Under the pieces are notes generated by a model. It had not been told where the DNA came from, did not search any database, and worked only from the letters and a program-made list of their open reading frames with translations. Below are positions 9,582-18,522 of a DNA stretch of 64,000 nt, in pieces (position 1 is the stretch's first letter; each line of letters begins with the position of its first letter). Origin of the DNA: UTCHB3 sp002050155 (GTDB taxonomy: Bacteria > Bacteroidota > Ignavibacteria > Ignavibacteriales > Ignavibacteriaceae); the NCBI GenBank assembly GCA_030584105.1, contig CP129491.1, forward strand, positions 992,001-1,056,000, read 5' to 3'. The translations under genes and the position numbers were made by a program.

Positions 9582-11783
9582 TTAATTTACGATTTCTATT
9601 GCCTCTCCATTCGCAACGAACCTCACATTTCTTCCGACTGACAGAATTTTTGCAATATTCTTGTTACTGAAAGCAAGTTCGTAATACTCAGAAGAACCGA
9701 ACTCTATTTTTTTAACTTGATTGCCTTTGAAAGAATCTAAGAAAGAATCGATCCACAACCCGTTGTTATTGTAGAAGGCTCTTCCGGCGGCATCGGTGAT
9801 TTTGGGTGCAGAGCCACTTCCATCCAATGCAGGGTCGCTGGCTCTTTTTTCAATATCACGGTGGTTCAGTTCATCCGCGCTTGAGTAGTCGCGCACCTTT
9901 TCACTTGCGGTTGCGCTTTCTTTCCCTTCGCCGGCTTTCAACCCCTCAAAACCGGTTTTGAACGCATCCGGGATGGGATCAGCCCAACCGCCGGTATCTT
10001 TAAATTTGGGCGCAAGGGGTGGTCGCTGGGTTTGAGTAACCTGCTCATCTTCCAAAATTAAAAAGGCAGTGTATGGAGTTATTAGACCGTATTTTTTTGA
10101 AAGATAAATGATCTCATCTTTAAGTTCTTTGCTCTCGCCGTTTAATCTGATTAAATCTAAGAGATAACCGGTTCGGCGCATAGCCCAAATGACAGGGATA
10201 AATTCGTAATCACCTTCGTTTGGTTTGTTCGTTGCAACATCGAAGCTGAACTCTTTACCGTTTCGTTTACCGGTTATACGGAATTTCCCTTCGCCCTCGA
10301 TCAAACCGGCAAATACAGCGACACTTCCTTTGTACAGATCAAATTTTTGATTGGGGTAGGTTAGCTCAGTTTTTAATCCCCCGTAAGTTGAAAGCGTGAT
10401 ATCTGTAAGTACTGGTGACTCAATTTTGTTGAAGAAGTTACTGATCGCAATTTCGACCTCACTGTTAGGCGGTGAATAATTCCTCACTCCTCCGCTTTTC
10501 TGCGCAAGTTTATCAAGCAGCAGTATGTTGATATCATATCCGATACCGAAGGTAAAAATCTTTTTTCCGGCAAGTGCTTTTTGGTCAACGGTTGCTAGCA
10601 ATTTATTTTCATCCCGTTCGCCAATGGTAGGTTTGCCGTCGGTTATAAAAACGATGTAAAAAGGTCTGTTGCTCGCCGGTTTTTCCTCCAAAGCCAGCTG
10701 CAGAGCCTCCTCAATGTTTGTTCCGCCTAAGGCTTCCATTTTTCTGATTTTATCGAGAGCACTCTCTTTCTGGGTTTTATCCACAGGCACTAAAGCGGGA
10801 AAAAGTTTTTTCGCTTCAGTTCCAAATTGAATAATTTGCAGCCTGTCTTTATCTTTCAGCCTGCTAATGCAGTATATCAGAGCATCCTGAGCCGCCTGCA
10901 ACTTTTCGCCTGCCATACTGCCGGAAACATCTAAAACAAAGACCACATCTTTAGGGATATATTCAACCGGGAACTCAGAATCATCGGGCGTGAATGTCAA
11001 AAGAAAAAATTCTTTACCATCCTCATCTTTGCGGATCATTAGGTCTGCCACACTTCCCTTTGCAGAAGTGTTGATAATTAAGAGGTAATCTTTATCAGGC
11101 TTAACATTTTTCTCTTCATAAAGGGCGGTGAAGTGGTTATCGTCTTTTCTTTCCGATTTTGTTTCGTGCGTGGGTGAATAAAGTGAAAGTATGCGGTTTT
11201 TCGAAGTTATCTCCGTTTTTACAGATACTCTTTGAAGCGGTTTTGCTGAAAATTTTTCGGTGTTTAACGGGTAAAGATATCGCACTGTGCCGTTATCATA
11301 TTCAAGGTTTTGCACATACTCAATTATAATTCTTCTGTCGGAACGGGGTTCAATCGGAAAAATTTTGAGTGTGTAAATGTTCCTTCCCGTGAACTCTAAA
11401 AGTGCCGGATCTTTGCTTTTTGCAACAATTTCCTGATACAGTTTTTTTGCTTTTTCAGCATCTAAAAGTTCGGCTTTTAATTCTTTACCGTCAACAAACA
11501 TTTTGAAAGAAGTAATTACCGCGCCTTCAGGAACCGGAAAAATATACTGCCCTTCTAAGCGGTAATTCAACGGATTAAAAAACACCTGGTCAACTTTTGT
11601 TTTCGCTATTAAACCATCAACTGTAACTGATACATCATGGTATTTCACTTCAAGCGGAAAGGGATCGCGCCACACCGGTTGCGGGTATGGAAATGGCGGC
11701 TCCGGTATGATTATGAAGCCGTCTGCAAAGATTTGCGGAACGGCTACAACAATCAAAAGCAACAATTTTGCTAAAAATTTCAT
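9582..11783 (-). CDS. VIT domain plus von Willebrand A domain protein, exported
   Basis: A 733-residue exported protein. The signal peptide is about residues 1-20 (LLLLIVVAVPQIFA). A VIT domain at about 40-165 carries the typical GQYIFPVPEGAVI and AEKAKKLYQEIV stretches. A VWA domain at about 278-450 has an intact metal-ion site (DVSGSM at 285-290, then TNIEEALQLAL and FITDGKPT). The C-terminal part (about 520-733) carries the family conserved LSKKYGLITPYTAFLILE stretch and then a region I cannot assign. Inter-alpha-trypsin-inhibitor-like proteins of this kind bind proteins at the cell surface. It overlaps the upstream VWA gene by four bases, so the two are translationally coupled and probably act together. 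Confidence 0.88.
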   Translation of the reverse strand: MKFLAKLLLLIVVAVPQIFADGFIIIPEPPFPYPQPVWRDPFPLEVKYHDVSVTVDGLIAKTKVDQVFFNPLNYRLEGQYIFPVPEGAVITSFKMFVDGKELKAELLDAEKAKKLYQEIVAKSKDPALLEFTGRNIYTLKIFPIEPRSDRRIIIEYVQNLEYDNGTVRYLYPLNTEKFSAKPLQRVSVKTEITSKNRILSLYSPTHETKSERKDDNHFTALYEEKNVKPDKDYLLIINTSAKGSVADLMIRKDEDGKEFFLLTFTPDDSEFPVEYIPKDVVFVLDVSGSMAGEKLQAAQDALIYCISRLKDKDRLQIIQFGTEAKKLFPALVPVDKTQKESALDKIRKMEALGGTNIEEALQLALEEKPASNRPFYIVFITDGKPTIGERDENKLLATVDQKALAGKKIFTFGIGYDINILLLDKLAQKSGGVRNYSPPNSEVEIAISNFFNKIESPVLTDITLSTYGGLKTELTYPNQKFDLYKGSVAVFAGLIEGEGKFRITGKRNGKEFSFDVATNKPNEGDYEFIPVIWAMRRTGYLLDLIRLNGESKELKDEIIYLSKKYGLITPYTAFLILEDEQVTQTQRPPLAPKFKDTGGWADPIPDAFKTGFEGLKAGEGKESATASEKVRDYSSADELNHRDIEKRASDPALDGSGSAPKITDAAGRAFYNNNGLWIDSFLDSFKGNQVKKIEFGSSEYYELAFSNKNIAKILSVGRNVRFVANGEAIEIVN

Positions 11784-12889
11784 TTTATTTTTAATTCGTG
11801 TTTTATTGATTCAATAAGTGCACCGCCGAAAGTGTTTTTAACTTCGGTTTTAATATTATCGATCAAATATTTGTTTCGGAGTGCCTGGTAATTTTTAATC
11901 TCTTCCTTTATTTTTTCCCGCTCTGCACTGTATTTTGCAATTAACTCTAAAAGTTCGGAGTCAGTAAATTTTTGAAACTTTTCAGGAAGCAGTGTTTTAT
12001 CAATTTTTTGAACATTAAAGTCTCCATTTTTTGAGGCGTCGATCAAATCCCAGCCGGAATTATCATAAAACTCGGTCGATTTAGTTGCTGCTCTGTCAAT
12101 GCTTCCGGCTTTGCTGGTACTCTGAATATCTTCATCGCTTTTTTCCTGCCTGTATTTTGCCTCTTTGCCTGCAGAAGTGAAGTAAATGTAGGTATCGTTA
12201 AGAGCAGAGTTCAATTCCAAAATTTTATCATCGTATGGCGTGGGGATTTCCTCCTGTTTATCATTCTGGTTGATTGACATGAAAGTCCCTTTGCCCAAAT
12301 TTGCTGCTGTTCTCCACTCGTCTGCTTCAGAGTTATCGGGGTTACCACAGTAAATAGTGTTTATTTTAATCCCCTGCTCAACCGCTTTTTTGCAGACTTC
12401 CCTAAAGTCAACGGGACCTTGATTAAAGGGTTCGTTGCCTGCAATCACAATTAACTTAAGAGCATCTTTCTCTTTTGCCCACTCCAGTTTTTGAAGTGCT
12501 TCCAGCATAACGGCTCCGCAATATTCATATCCGCCGTAGGTCTTAAGAGCAAAAAGGTTATCGGAAACCTGATCTAAATCTTGTGTTAGTTGGTTGACCA
12601 ATCTGATGAAATTATCAGTTTTTGAAAGTTTATCGTTACCGTATTCAAAAATTGATATGCTGAGTTCAAGTTTCGTGTCGGGCATTTGTTTTGAAAGGGC
12701 GGCGATTTCGTTAACAATTCGCCACAATTCACTTCTGGCTTGGTTAATTAACCCATCCATGCTGCTGCTTGTATCCAGAAGTATCGCAAGATTAACTTTT
12801 TTAACTTTGCTGTTTCTATATATGGTATTCGGAAGAATCTGAATCGATAAAAAGAGTAAAATTAAAAAGAGAGTGAATGTTCGTTTCAT
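11780..12889 (-). CDS. Exported VWA domain protein
   Basis: 369 residues with a signal peptide or N-terminal anchor (about 1-22, LFLILLFLSIQILP). A VWA domain follows at once, with its metal-ion site at residues 39-44 (DTSSSM) and a downstream loop at GGYEYCGAVMLEAL. The C-terminal third is charged and helical, ending in an amphipathic segment (REKIKEEIKNYQALRNKYL). It is the first gene of a two-gene unit with the VIT/VWA protein; ATGA overlap couples them. A Shine-Dalgarno GGAG precedes ATG 12889. The exact partner is unknown; a surface or periplasmic adhesion or assembly role is inferred from the domain pair. Confidence 0.85.
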   Translation of the reverse strand: MKRTFTLFLILLFLSIQILPNTIYRNSKVKKVNLAILLDTSSSMDGLINQARSELWRIVNEIAALSKQMPDTKLELSISIFEYGNDKLSKTDNFIRLVNQLTQDLDQVSDNLFALKTYGGYEYCGAVMLEALQKLEWAKEKDALKLIVIAGNEPFNQGPVDFREVCKKAVEQGIKINTIYCGNPDNSEADEWRTAANLGKGTFMSINQNDKQEEIPTPYDDKILELNSALNDTYIYFTSAGKEAKYRQEKSDEDIQSTSKAGSIDRAATKSTEFYDNSGWDLIDASKNGDFNVQKIDKTLLPEKFQKFTDSELLELIAKYSAEREKIKEEIKNYQALRNKYLIDNIKTEVKNTFGGALIESIKHELKIK

Positions 12890-12943
12890 TTCATTTCTCC
12901 AATTGTTAGTTAATTATACCTTTGTAAGTGGCTATTGTTCCTG

Positions 12944-12978
12944 TGTTGCACGAGGGCTGTTCATGGTTTTGTGCAACA
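12944..12978. promoter_or_regulatory. Inverted repeat TGTTGCAC-N19-GTGCAACA
   Basis: Perfect 8-base arms separated by 19 bases, about 55 bases upstream of the VWA gene start. No T run follows, so it is more like an operator or RNA hairpin than a terminator. Its function is a guess. Confidence 0.4.
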
Positions 12979-13106
12979 GAAGAAACGAAAATATCTTACC
13001 CATTGCTTAACTTTGAAAATTAAAAATGGATTTTTACGATACTTTGGTTTAATTTTCGATTGTTTTTGAGTTTAGGGCAGTAAGAATTGCAGAAAACAAA
13101 TAAGAT

Positions 13107-13256
13107 TTTACAATAATGCCTGAAATTATCAATATTTTGCCGAAACCCTTGAAAACAACATAGAGTTTGCAAAAACCGCCGTGAACAGATAAAATTTTGC
13201 AGAAACTTTTGAAAACAATAGAAAATTGATAAAACTGCCTGAAATGAATAATTTCA
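13107..13256. repeat. Degenerate tandem array, 30-bp unit, about 5 copies
   Basis: Units begin at 13107, 13137, 13167, 13197 and 13227 with an exact 30-base step. The best conserved units start TTGC(A/C)(A/G)AAAC, followed by TGAA(A/C)A. Copies differ strongly from one another but keep the phase, so the array is old. It lies directly upstream of tkt. Confidence 0.7.
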
Positions 13257-13271
13257 TTAAATGGAGAAACA

Positions 13272-15251
13272 ATGTTCAGCCTGATTGCACAAAAAGAATT
13301 TAACCGTGTCCGTTCACTTCACAGAAAAGATTTTAGGCATCTTCAACTCTTTGCAGAGATGTGCCGGTTCAACACATTTATTATGGTTAAAAAAGCCGGA
13401 TCGGGGCACTTGGGCAGCAGCTTTTCCGCAGCAGATATTGTAACCTATCTCTACCTTAAAAAGCTAAATGTTCTGAAAGTTGGGTTTGATTCACCTGACC
13501 GCGACATTTATTTCTCTTCCAAAGGACACGATGTACCGGGTTTTTATTCTTTAATGTATGCACTCGGCGTCCTTGACGAAGAAACCGTTCTGAAATTACG
13601 CCGCTTAGGTGGCGTGGATGGTCACCCTGAAGTTAAAACACCGGGTGTTGAAGCTTCCACCGGGTCACTTGGTATGGGTGTTTCTAAGGCTAAAGGGATG
13701 GCTTGGGGCAAAGGTTATCTTCGGGCAAAGGGGAAAGTATTTGTTCTTACCGGTGACGGTGAGTTTCAGGAAGGGCAGATTTACGAAGCACTTCAATCAA
13801 CTGCTCATCAAAAAATTAACAATGTAACTGTGATTATCGATCACAATAAGTATCAAACAGATATGAAAGTGAAAGATGTGAACAACATTGAAGACCTTAC
13901 CGAAAAAGTTTCAGCGTTCGGATGGTTTGTCAAAAGGGTTGACGGGCACGATTTCAATCAACTGCACAATGTTTTTTCCGAATTAGACTCCGTATCGGAT
14001 AAACCAAAGCTGATTATTGCGGATACAGTTAAGGGGAAAGGGCTTTCGTTTTTGGAAGCTACAGTTTCCGACCCCCTGACGGGAAGAACACTATATAAGT
14101 GGCACTCGGGCGCTCCTGATGATGAAAGTTTTAAAGCGGGACTTAAGGAACTTACCGCGCGAATTGAAACATTGGCAAAAGAATTGAATATCGAACCGGT
14201 TGAGCTGCCGGTTATTGAGGTTAACTCCTCACCAATTTCAAAATTAGATAAGGAATTTGTAACCGATGCCTACGGGGATGCTTTGGTTGAGCTGGCAAAA
14301 ACTAACGATAAATTCGTAGTTATGGACGGCGATCTTTCCGCAGATTGTAAATTAAGAAAATTTGAAATTACTTACCCTGATAGGTTTATCGAAAACGGAA
14401 TCGCTGAACAAGATATGGTTTCAATGGCGGGTGGAATTGCGAGGATGGGGTTAATTCCAATTATAAACACTTTCGGTTCCTTTCTTGCTGCGCGCGCCAA
14501 CGAACAGATTTACAACAATTCAACTGAAAAAAGGAAAATAATCTATACTTGCCATTTTGCGGGGATGATTCCTGCGGGACCGGGCAAATCGCACCAGAGC
14601 GTCAGGGATATTTCTCTTTTTGGTGCTCTGCCAAATGCAACCATTATGCAGCCTTGTAACGGAGTTGAAACTAAGTCAGTTACCGAATATGCAATTAATT
14701 CACCTGATCAGGTTTGCATTATCAGGTTGAATATTGGACCTTCACCTGAGATGATTCAACTGCCGGGAGATTATAAATTTGAAAAAGGGAAAGGCACCCC
14801 GTTAACCGAAGGAAATGATGCAATTTTATTCGCTTATGGGCCCGTTATGCTTCACGAAGCATTGGTTGCGGCAGAATATCTGAAAAAAATTGAATTCGGG
14901 CTTAAAGTCGTGAATATGCCATGGTTGAACTATATCGATTCGGAATGGTTGGGAGACATCGTGGTGGATTACACCAAGATATTTGTTTTGGAAGACCACT
15001 CAAATATCGGCGGCTTGGGGGACAGAATACTTAATGTGCTGGTTGAACACCACGATCTGGGGTCGCGCTCCTTTATCAAATTTGGGTTAGATGACTATCC
15101 GGAATGCGGCACCCCATTGGAAGTGCTCGAGTACCATAAACTTGACGGTAAATCGCTTGCAGCGAGAATTGCAGGCGTTGCGGATATAAACGATCTGATC
15201 GATCCTTCAACGGTTGCCGCAACAAACTACACTGAGGAGGCGCCGCAGTAA
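13272..15251 (+). CDS. tkt: Transketolase
   Basis: A 659-residue transketolase that transfers two-carbon ketol units between sugar phosphates (non-oxidative pentose phosphate pathway). The N-terminal thiamine-diphosphate domain has KAGSGHLGSSFSAADI, the GDG start of the cofactor motif (GDGEFQEGQIYEA) and its end (DHNKYQTD). The middle pyrimidine-binding domain has the catalytic Glu in ENGIAEQDM. The C-terminal transketolase_C domain is complete (FVLEDHSNIGGLG). The SD sequence GGAG precedes ATG 13272. The convergent cyclic-nucleotide gene ends four bases beyond its stop. The length is typical of Bacteroidota enzymes. I see nothing missing. Confidence 0.93.
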   Translation: MFSLIAQKEFNRVRSLHRKDFRHLQLFAEMCRFNTFIMVKKAGSGHLGSSFSAADIVTYLYLKKLNVLKVGFDSPDRDIYFSSKGHDVPGFYSLMYALGVLDEETVLKLRRLGGVDGHPEVKTPGVEASTGSLGMGVSKAKGMAWGKGYLRAKGKVFVLTGDGEFQEGQIYEALQSTAHQKINNVTVIIDHNKYQTDMKVKDVNNIEDLTEKVSAFGWFVKRVDGHDFNQLHNVFSELDSVSDKPKLIIADTVKGKGLSFLEATVSDPLTGRTLYKWHSGAPDDESFKAGLKELTARIETLAKELNIEPVELPVIEVNSSPISKLDKEFVTDAYGDALVELAKTNDKFVVMDGDLSADCKLRKFEITYPDRFIENGIAEQDMVSMAGGIARMGLIPIINTFGSFLAARANEQIYNNSTEKRKIIYTCHFAGMIPAGPGKSHQSVRDISLFGALPNATIMQPCNGVETKSVTEYAINSPDQVCIIRLNIGPSPEMIQLPGDYKFEKGKGTPLTEGNDAILFAYGPVMLHEALVAAEYLKKIEFGLKVVNMPWLNYIDSEWLGDIVVDYTKIFVLEDHSNIGGLGDRILNVLVEHHDLGSRSFIKFGLDDYPECGTPLEVLEYHKLDGKSLAARIAGVADINDLIDPSTVAATNYTEEAPQ

Positions 15252-15255
15252 GCGA

Positions 15256-15621
15256 TCACTCCCCGTTTATTTGTTCTTCGGTATAATCTTTTGCTAAACA
15301 ATAATATTCGTTCGTAAGAACCTGCAGCCTTTCGGCAAGGTTAACCAACATTTTTTTCACTAAATCAGGGTATTTTTCAATCAATTTATCCATTGGCAGG
15401 TCTAAGTTCAACACCACAGTTTCTTCTTCTGCAATCAGAGTTGCAGTTCGGGGGCCATCCAAAATAACGCTCATCTCCCCGATCACCATTCCCTTTTCAC
15501 TAAAATCGGTAACTTTCACATCAGATTTATAAACACCGATCCTGCCTCTAATTAAAATAAACAGTTCTTTATCTGTTGCATTTTCTTTAGTAATAACTTC
15601 ACCGGCTTTGAAAATCTTCAT
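15256..15621 (-). CDS. Stand-alone cyclic nucleotide-binding domain protein
   Basis: A 121-residue protein that is almost only a cNMP-binding beta-roll (IFKAGEVITKENATDKELFILIRGRIGVY). The phosphate-binding cassette region reads GMVIGEMSVILDGPRTATLIA, close to the canonical FGExALL/RxAT pattern (GE and PRTAT present). It has no helix-turn-helix, so it is not a CRP regulator. It ends in a helix (KKMLVNLAERLQVL). It is the last gene of the minus-strand run below prfB, 11 bases after prfB stops. Such single-domain proteins usually regulate a partner by binding; none is identified here. Confidence 0.85.
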   Translation of the reverse strand: MKIFKAGEVITKENATDKELFILIRGRIGVYKSDVKVTDFSEKGMVIGEMSVILDGPRTATLIAEEETVVLNLDLPMDKLIEKYPDLVKKMLVNLAERLQVLTNEYYCLAKDYTEEQINGE

Positions 15622-15632
15622 CTGTACTCCTA

Positions 15633-16734
15633 TTAATTTGATGAAAACTTTAATAAATATGCCTTAATAAAGCGAAATAAATCGCCATTCATCACTCCCT
15701 GTGTATCCGAAGTTTCAACTTCCGTACGGTGATCTTTCACTAAATTGTACGGATGGAAAACATAACTTCTAATCTGGCTTCCCCACTCAATTTTCATTTT
15801 GCTTTTTTCAGCCTCATTTTTAGCAAGGCTTTGTTTTTCCTTTTCAATTTGATAGAGTTTCGATTTAAGCAGCTTCATAGCCCTTGTCTTGTTTTGCCCC
15901 TGCGATCTTTCGCTTTGGCAGGCAGCCACCACTCCTGTGGGTATGTGGGTAATTCTGACGGCAGTTTCCACCTTATTGACATTTTGCCCCCCTTTTCCTC
16001 CGGAACGATAAGTGTCAATCCGCAAATCTGCGGGGTTCACCTCAATTTGAATATTGTCGTCAACCTCCGGGATAACGGAAATAGCGGCAAAGGAAGTGTG
16101 GCGCCTCTGGTTTGAATCGAAAGGTGAAATACGCACTAACCGGTGCACCCCTGCTTCCGATTTCAAATAACCGTATGCAAAATCACCCTCAATTTCAATT
16201 TCAGCGCTTTTAATTCCTGCACCGTCACCCTCTAACATATCAACTAAAGTTGCTTTCATACCGGCTTCATCGCAATATCGGAGGTACATTCTCAGCAGCA
16301 TATCTGCCCAATCTTGCGATTCGGTGCCTCCTGCTCCTGAATGTACGGTTAAAATGCAGTTGTTGCTGTCGTCTTCACCGGAGAGCATGTTCTTAAATTC
16401 AAGCTCTTCGATGCTGTTGCTTAGTTTTTCAATCTCGACGGCAATATCTGCTTCTAATGACTCATCCTCTGCTTCGGAAGCCATCTCGATGAGTTCACCG
16501 ACAGATTGAGATTCTTTTGCCACTTCACTCCACAAATCGACCCATGCTGAAAGCTTTTTACCTTCCTGAAGCAACCCCTGTGCACGCCTCTGGTCGTTCC
16601 AGAAGTCAGCCTCTTCGCTTATCTTTTTTATCTCATCAATTCGTAAAATTTTATCATCTAACTTAAAGATAACTCCGTAAATTATTTACCCTAATTGCAA
16701 GTTCTTTGTATGATTTAATTTCTTCTTCAAACAT
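15633..16734 (-). CDS. prfB: Peptide chain release factor 2, programmed +1 frameshift
   Basis: Release factor for UGA and UAA stops. The gene starts at ATG 16734 with SD ACGGAG and encodes 23 codons to an in-frame TAA at 16665-16663. A +1 shift there enters the main frame (KLDDKILRIDEI...) and gives 366 residues, against 365 in E. coli. The main frame carries the SPF anticodon-like tripeptide (VRISPFDSN) and the catalytic GGQ (SGGKGGQNVNK). The ORF start at 16574 that a simple search would report is internal. The shift site keeps the internal SD and CTT slip codon of known prfB genes, but the stop is TAA rather than the usual TGA. In the middle of a six-gene minus-strand run. Confidence 0.93.
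16662..16677 (-). promoter_or_regulatory. RF2 recoding signal (SD-like, CTT slip codon, TAA)
   Basis: On the minus strand the sequence reads CGG AGT TAT CTT TAA G. It lines up base for base with the E. coli AGG GGG TAT CTT TGA C: internal SD, three bases, CTT, stop. The stop is TAA, which RF1 also reads, so autoregulation by RF2 level should be weaker. Confidence 0.88.
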
Positions 16735-16738
16735 TATT

Positions 16739-16890
16739 TTCTCCGTTAAATTTCAATTTCCATCCGCAGAAGTGCTGCCGCAAGGGTTTTGCCCTGTGCG
16801 TCAAGTTTAAGCGTTAGCGGTTCTCCGTTAAATTTCAATTTCCATCCGCAGAAGTGCAGCCGCAAGAGTTTTGCCCTGTGCGTCAAGTTT
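16739..16890. repeat. Tandem duplication (period 82) of a gene 3' end
   Basis: About 70 bases at 16821-16890 (the last 20 codons and stop of the small AtuA-like gene plus the following GGAGA) are repeated at 16739-16808 with very few mismatches. The extra copy sits just before prfB and includes the prfB Shine-Dalgarno. Confidence 0.92.
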
Positions 16891-17139
16891 TAGTGAAACA
16901 GTTCCACCGCCGCCGAGTGTGTTGTGCAGAATAAAATTAAGCGCCCTCAGGTTAGGCAGTTCATATCGCACCACTTCACCTAAACAGACACCTTCAAAGT
17001 ATTCTTTCACCCTCTTTACGGTAAGCTCCTTTTTAATAATTTCGTATCCTTTATCGTCATAAGCAATAATCCCTACATTAGCGGCGTCGCCTTTATCACC
17101 GCTTCTTCCGTGAGCAATTTCAATCAGTTTCACTTTCAT
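16828..17139 (-). CDS. AtuA-like small domain protein
   Basis: 103 residues (AHGRSGDKGDAANVGIIAYD at the N-terminus, LHNTLGGGGTVSLKLD near the C-terminus). I recognise the sequence as the small domain that follows DUF1446/AtuA, either fused to it or encoded separately as here. It starts one base after the stop of the DUF1446 gene, so the two products probably form one complex. The biochemical activity of the pair is unproven in general; acyclic terpene or acyl-CoA carboxylation pathways are the known context. Its 3' end is duplicated downstream (see the repeat at 16739). Confidence 0.8.
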   Translation of the reverse strand: MKVKLIEIAHGRSGDKGDAANVGIIAYDDKGYEIIKKELTVKRVKEYFEGVCLGEVVRYELPNLRALNFILHNTLGGGGTVSLKLDAQGKTLAAALLRMEIEI

Positions 17140-17140
17140 T

Positions 17141-18508
17141 TCAAACCTCCAAAACCAAAACAGTGGGGGTAACTAATTCTTTCCTAATCAAAGCGGGCCA
17201 ATATGCAACAACAGAGCTTGGCTTCGGTCTGCCTCCGGCAAAACCTGTAACTGCCGGGGGACCCGTCAGAATCAAAGGGGCGATCTCTTTTCCGAATCTT
17301 TCAACTGAAGCATAATCGTTGCCCCTTACGGCAAATCTTACCATAATTTCATTGATTTCATCCTCGTTAACTTCTTTTGCAGCAGCACCGTGGCAGGCGT
17401 TGTAACCCACAAATTCAGTTCTGAACTCGTCGAATGTACAGCCCAGATTTTCCAATCTTTTCCTAAGTATTGCGTCGGCGGCTTTCCCTTTTTTCAGCGC
17501 TTGGGGCCAGCTGTAAGTTAAGGTAGCGACTGAAGAGTAACCATATTCATACGAACACGATACTTTGTAAAAAGGGGTGTAGCTTTTGCCTTTAACACCC
17601 GACATTCTTACTCTGTTGTTACCTTCATCCTTTAGTTGTATTGAAGTAAAATCAGCAACACAATCGGGAGTGATATAATCCGTGGGATCGCCAATTTCAT
17701 ACAACAATTGTTCAGAAACAGTGTCGATCGTTACCGCACCACCGAGAGATTCGTGCTTTGTAATAACCACTTCACCATTAGGATATGCTTCTGCTATTGG
17801 GAAACCCGGTTTTTCCATATTCGGGATTGATTCCCAATCTCCCAGAAAATTGCCGCCCGTTGCCTGCGCTCCGCACTCCAGAATGTGCCCTGCAACGGTG
17901 CCGACAGCCATTTTATCAAAATCTTCTTTATCCCATCCGAATTCATAAATCATTGGCGCAAGCGTAAGCCCTGTGTCTGTTGTCCGTCCGGTAATAACTA
18001 TGTCTGCCCCTTTTTGAAGCGCCTCAACGATCGGGAACGCACCGAAATAGACATTTGCGCTAAGCAACTTATCTTTCACGGAATCAATAGGCTCGCCGGT
18101 TTCCATATTTTCAAGGTAGGCACCCGCCGCAATCAGCTCATCCAAACGATTGTTTATGTTGTCCCCTTCAATAACGGCAATTTTAAGCCCCGAAATTCCA
18201 AGCGAATTGGCAACTTCCGCAATAGCTTCGGCACAACCCCTTGGGTTAACACCACCTCCGTTTGTTATCACTTTTATCCCCTTTTCTGAACAGATCGGCA
18301 AAATTCTCCTCATCAGTGGCGGAATATCCCTTGCGTAGCCAAGTTTGGGGTCTTTGTTTTTTTGCTTTTGGAGTATCGACATTGTAACTTCGGCAAGATA
18401 ATCCATCACTAAGTAATCAACCTGCCCTGATGTAACCTGCCAAAATGGTGCTTCGATCAGATCGCCCCAAAAGCCCTGCCCCGATGCAATTCTAATTTTT
18501 TCTTTCAT
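17141..18508 (-). CDS. Acyclic terpene utilisation AtuA family protein (DUF1446)
   Basis: 455 residues of the DUF1446 family. Characteristic stretches are SGQGFWGDLIEAP, DYLVMDYLAEVTMSI, ITNGGGVNPRGCAEA, IVITGRTTDTGLTLAP and GHILECGAQATGGNF. Glycine-rich motifs are intact and the length is typical. AtuA proteins occur beside acyl-CoA carboxylases in terpene degraders. Here there is no carboxylase nearby, and the gene sits between miaA and prfB, so the context says nothing about its substrate. The small partner follows after one base. ATG 18508 lies 14 bases after miaA ends, consistent with one operon. Confidence 0.85.
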   Translation of the reverse strand: MKEKIRIASGQGFWGDLIEAPFWQVTSGQVDYLVMDYLAEVTMSILQKQKNKDPKLGYARDIPPLMRRILPICSEKGIKVITNGGGVNPRGCAEAIAEVANSLGISGLKIAVIEGDNINNRLDELIAAGAYLENMETGEPIDSVKDKLLSANVYFGAFPIVEALQKGADIVITGRTTDTGLTLAPMIYEFGWDKEDFDKMAVGTVAGHILECGAQATGGNFLGDWESIPNMEKPGFPIAEAYPNGEVVITKHESLGGAVTIDTVSEQLLYEIGDPTDYITPDCVADFTSIQLKDEGNNRVRMSGVKGKSYTPFYKVSCSYEYGYSSVATLTYSWPQALKKGKAADAILRKRLENLGCTFDEFRTEFVGYNACHGAAAKEVNEDEINEIMVRFAVRGNDYASVERFGKEIAPLILTGPPAVTGFAGGRPKPSSVVAYWPALIRKELVTPTVLVLEV

Positions 18509-18522
18509 TCTCCGATCTTCCG

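Larger units (their letters stand above)
12890..13271. other. Divergent intergenic region with dyad and 30-bp repeat array
   Basis: 382 bases between two genes that start away from each other. No open frame looks real. It holds a dyad at 12944-12978 and a degenerate 30-bp array at 13107-13256, listed separately. The tkt ribosome binding site (GGAG) is at the right edge. I could not find a clear TAnnTTTG promoter. Confidence 0.6.

Noticed and set aside
16574..16574. ATG-less internal start of prfB as the true gene start
   Set aside because: The upstream 23-codon frame, its SD and the CTT-TAA shift signal show the gene begins at 16734.
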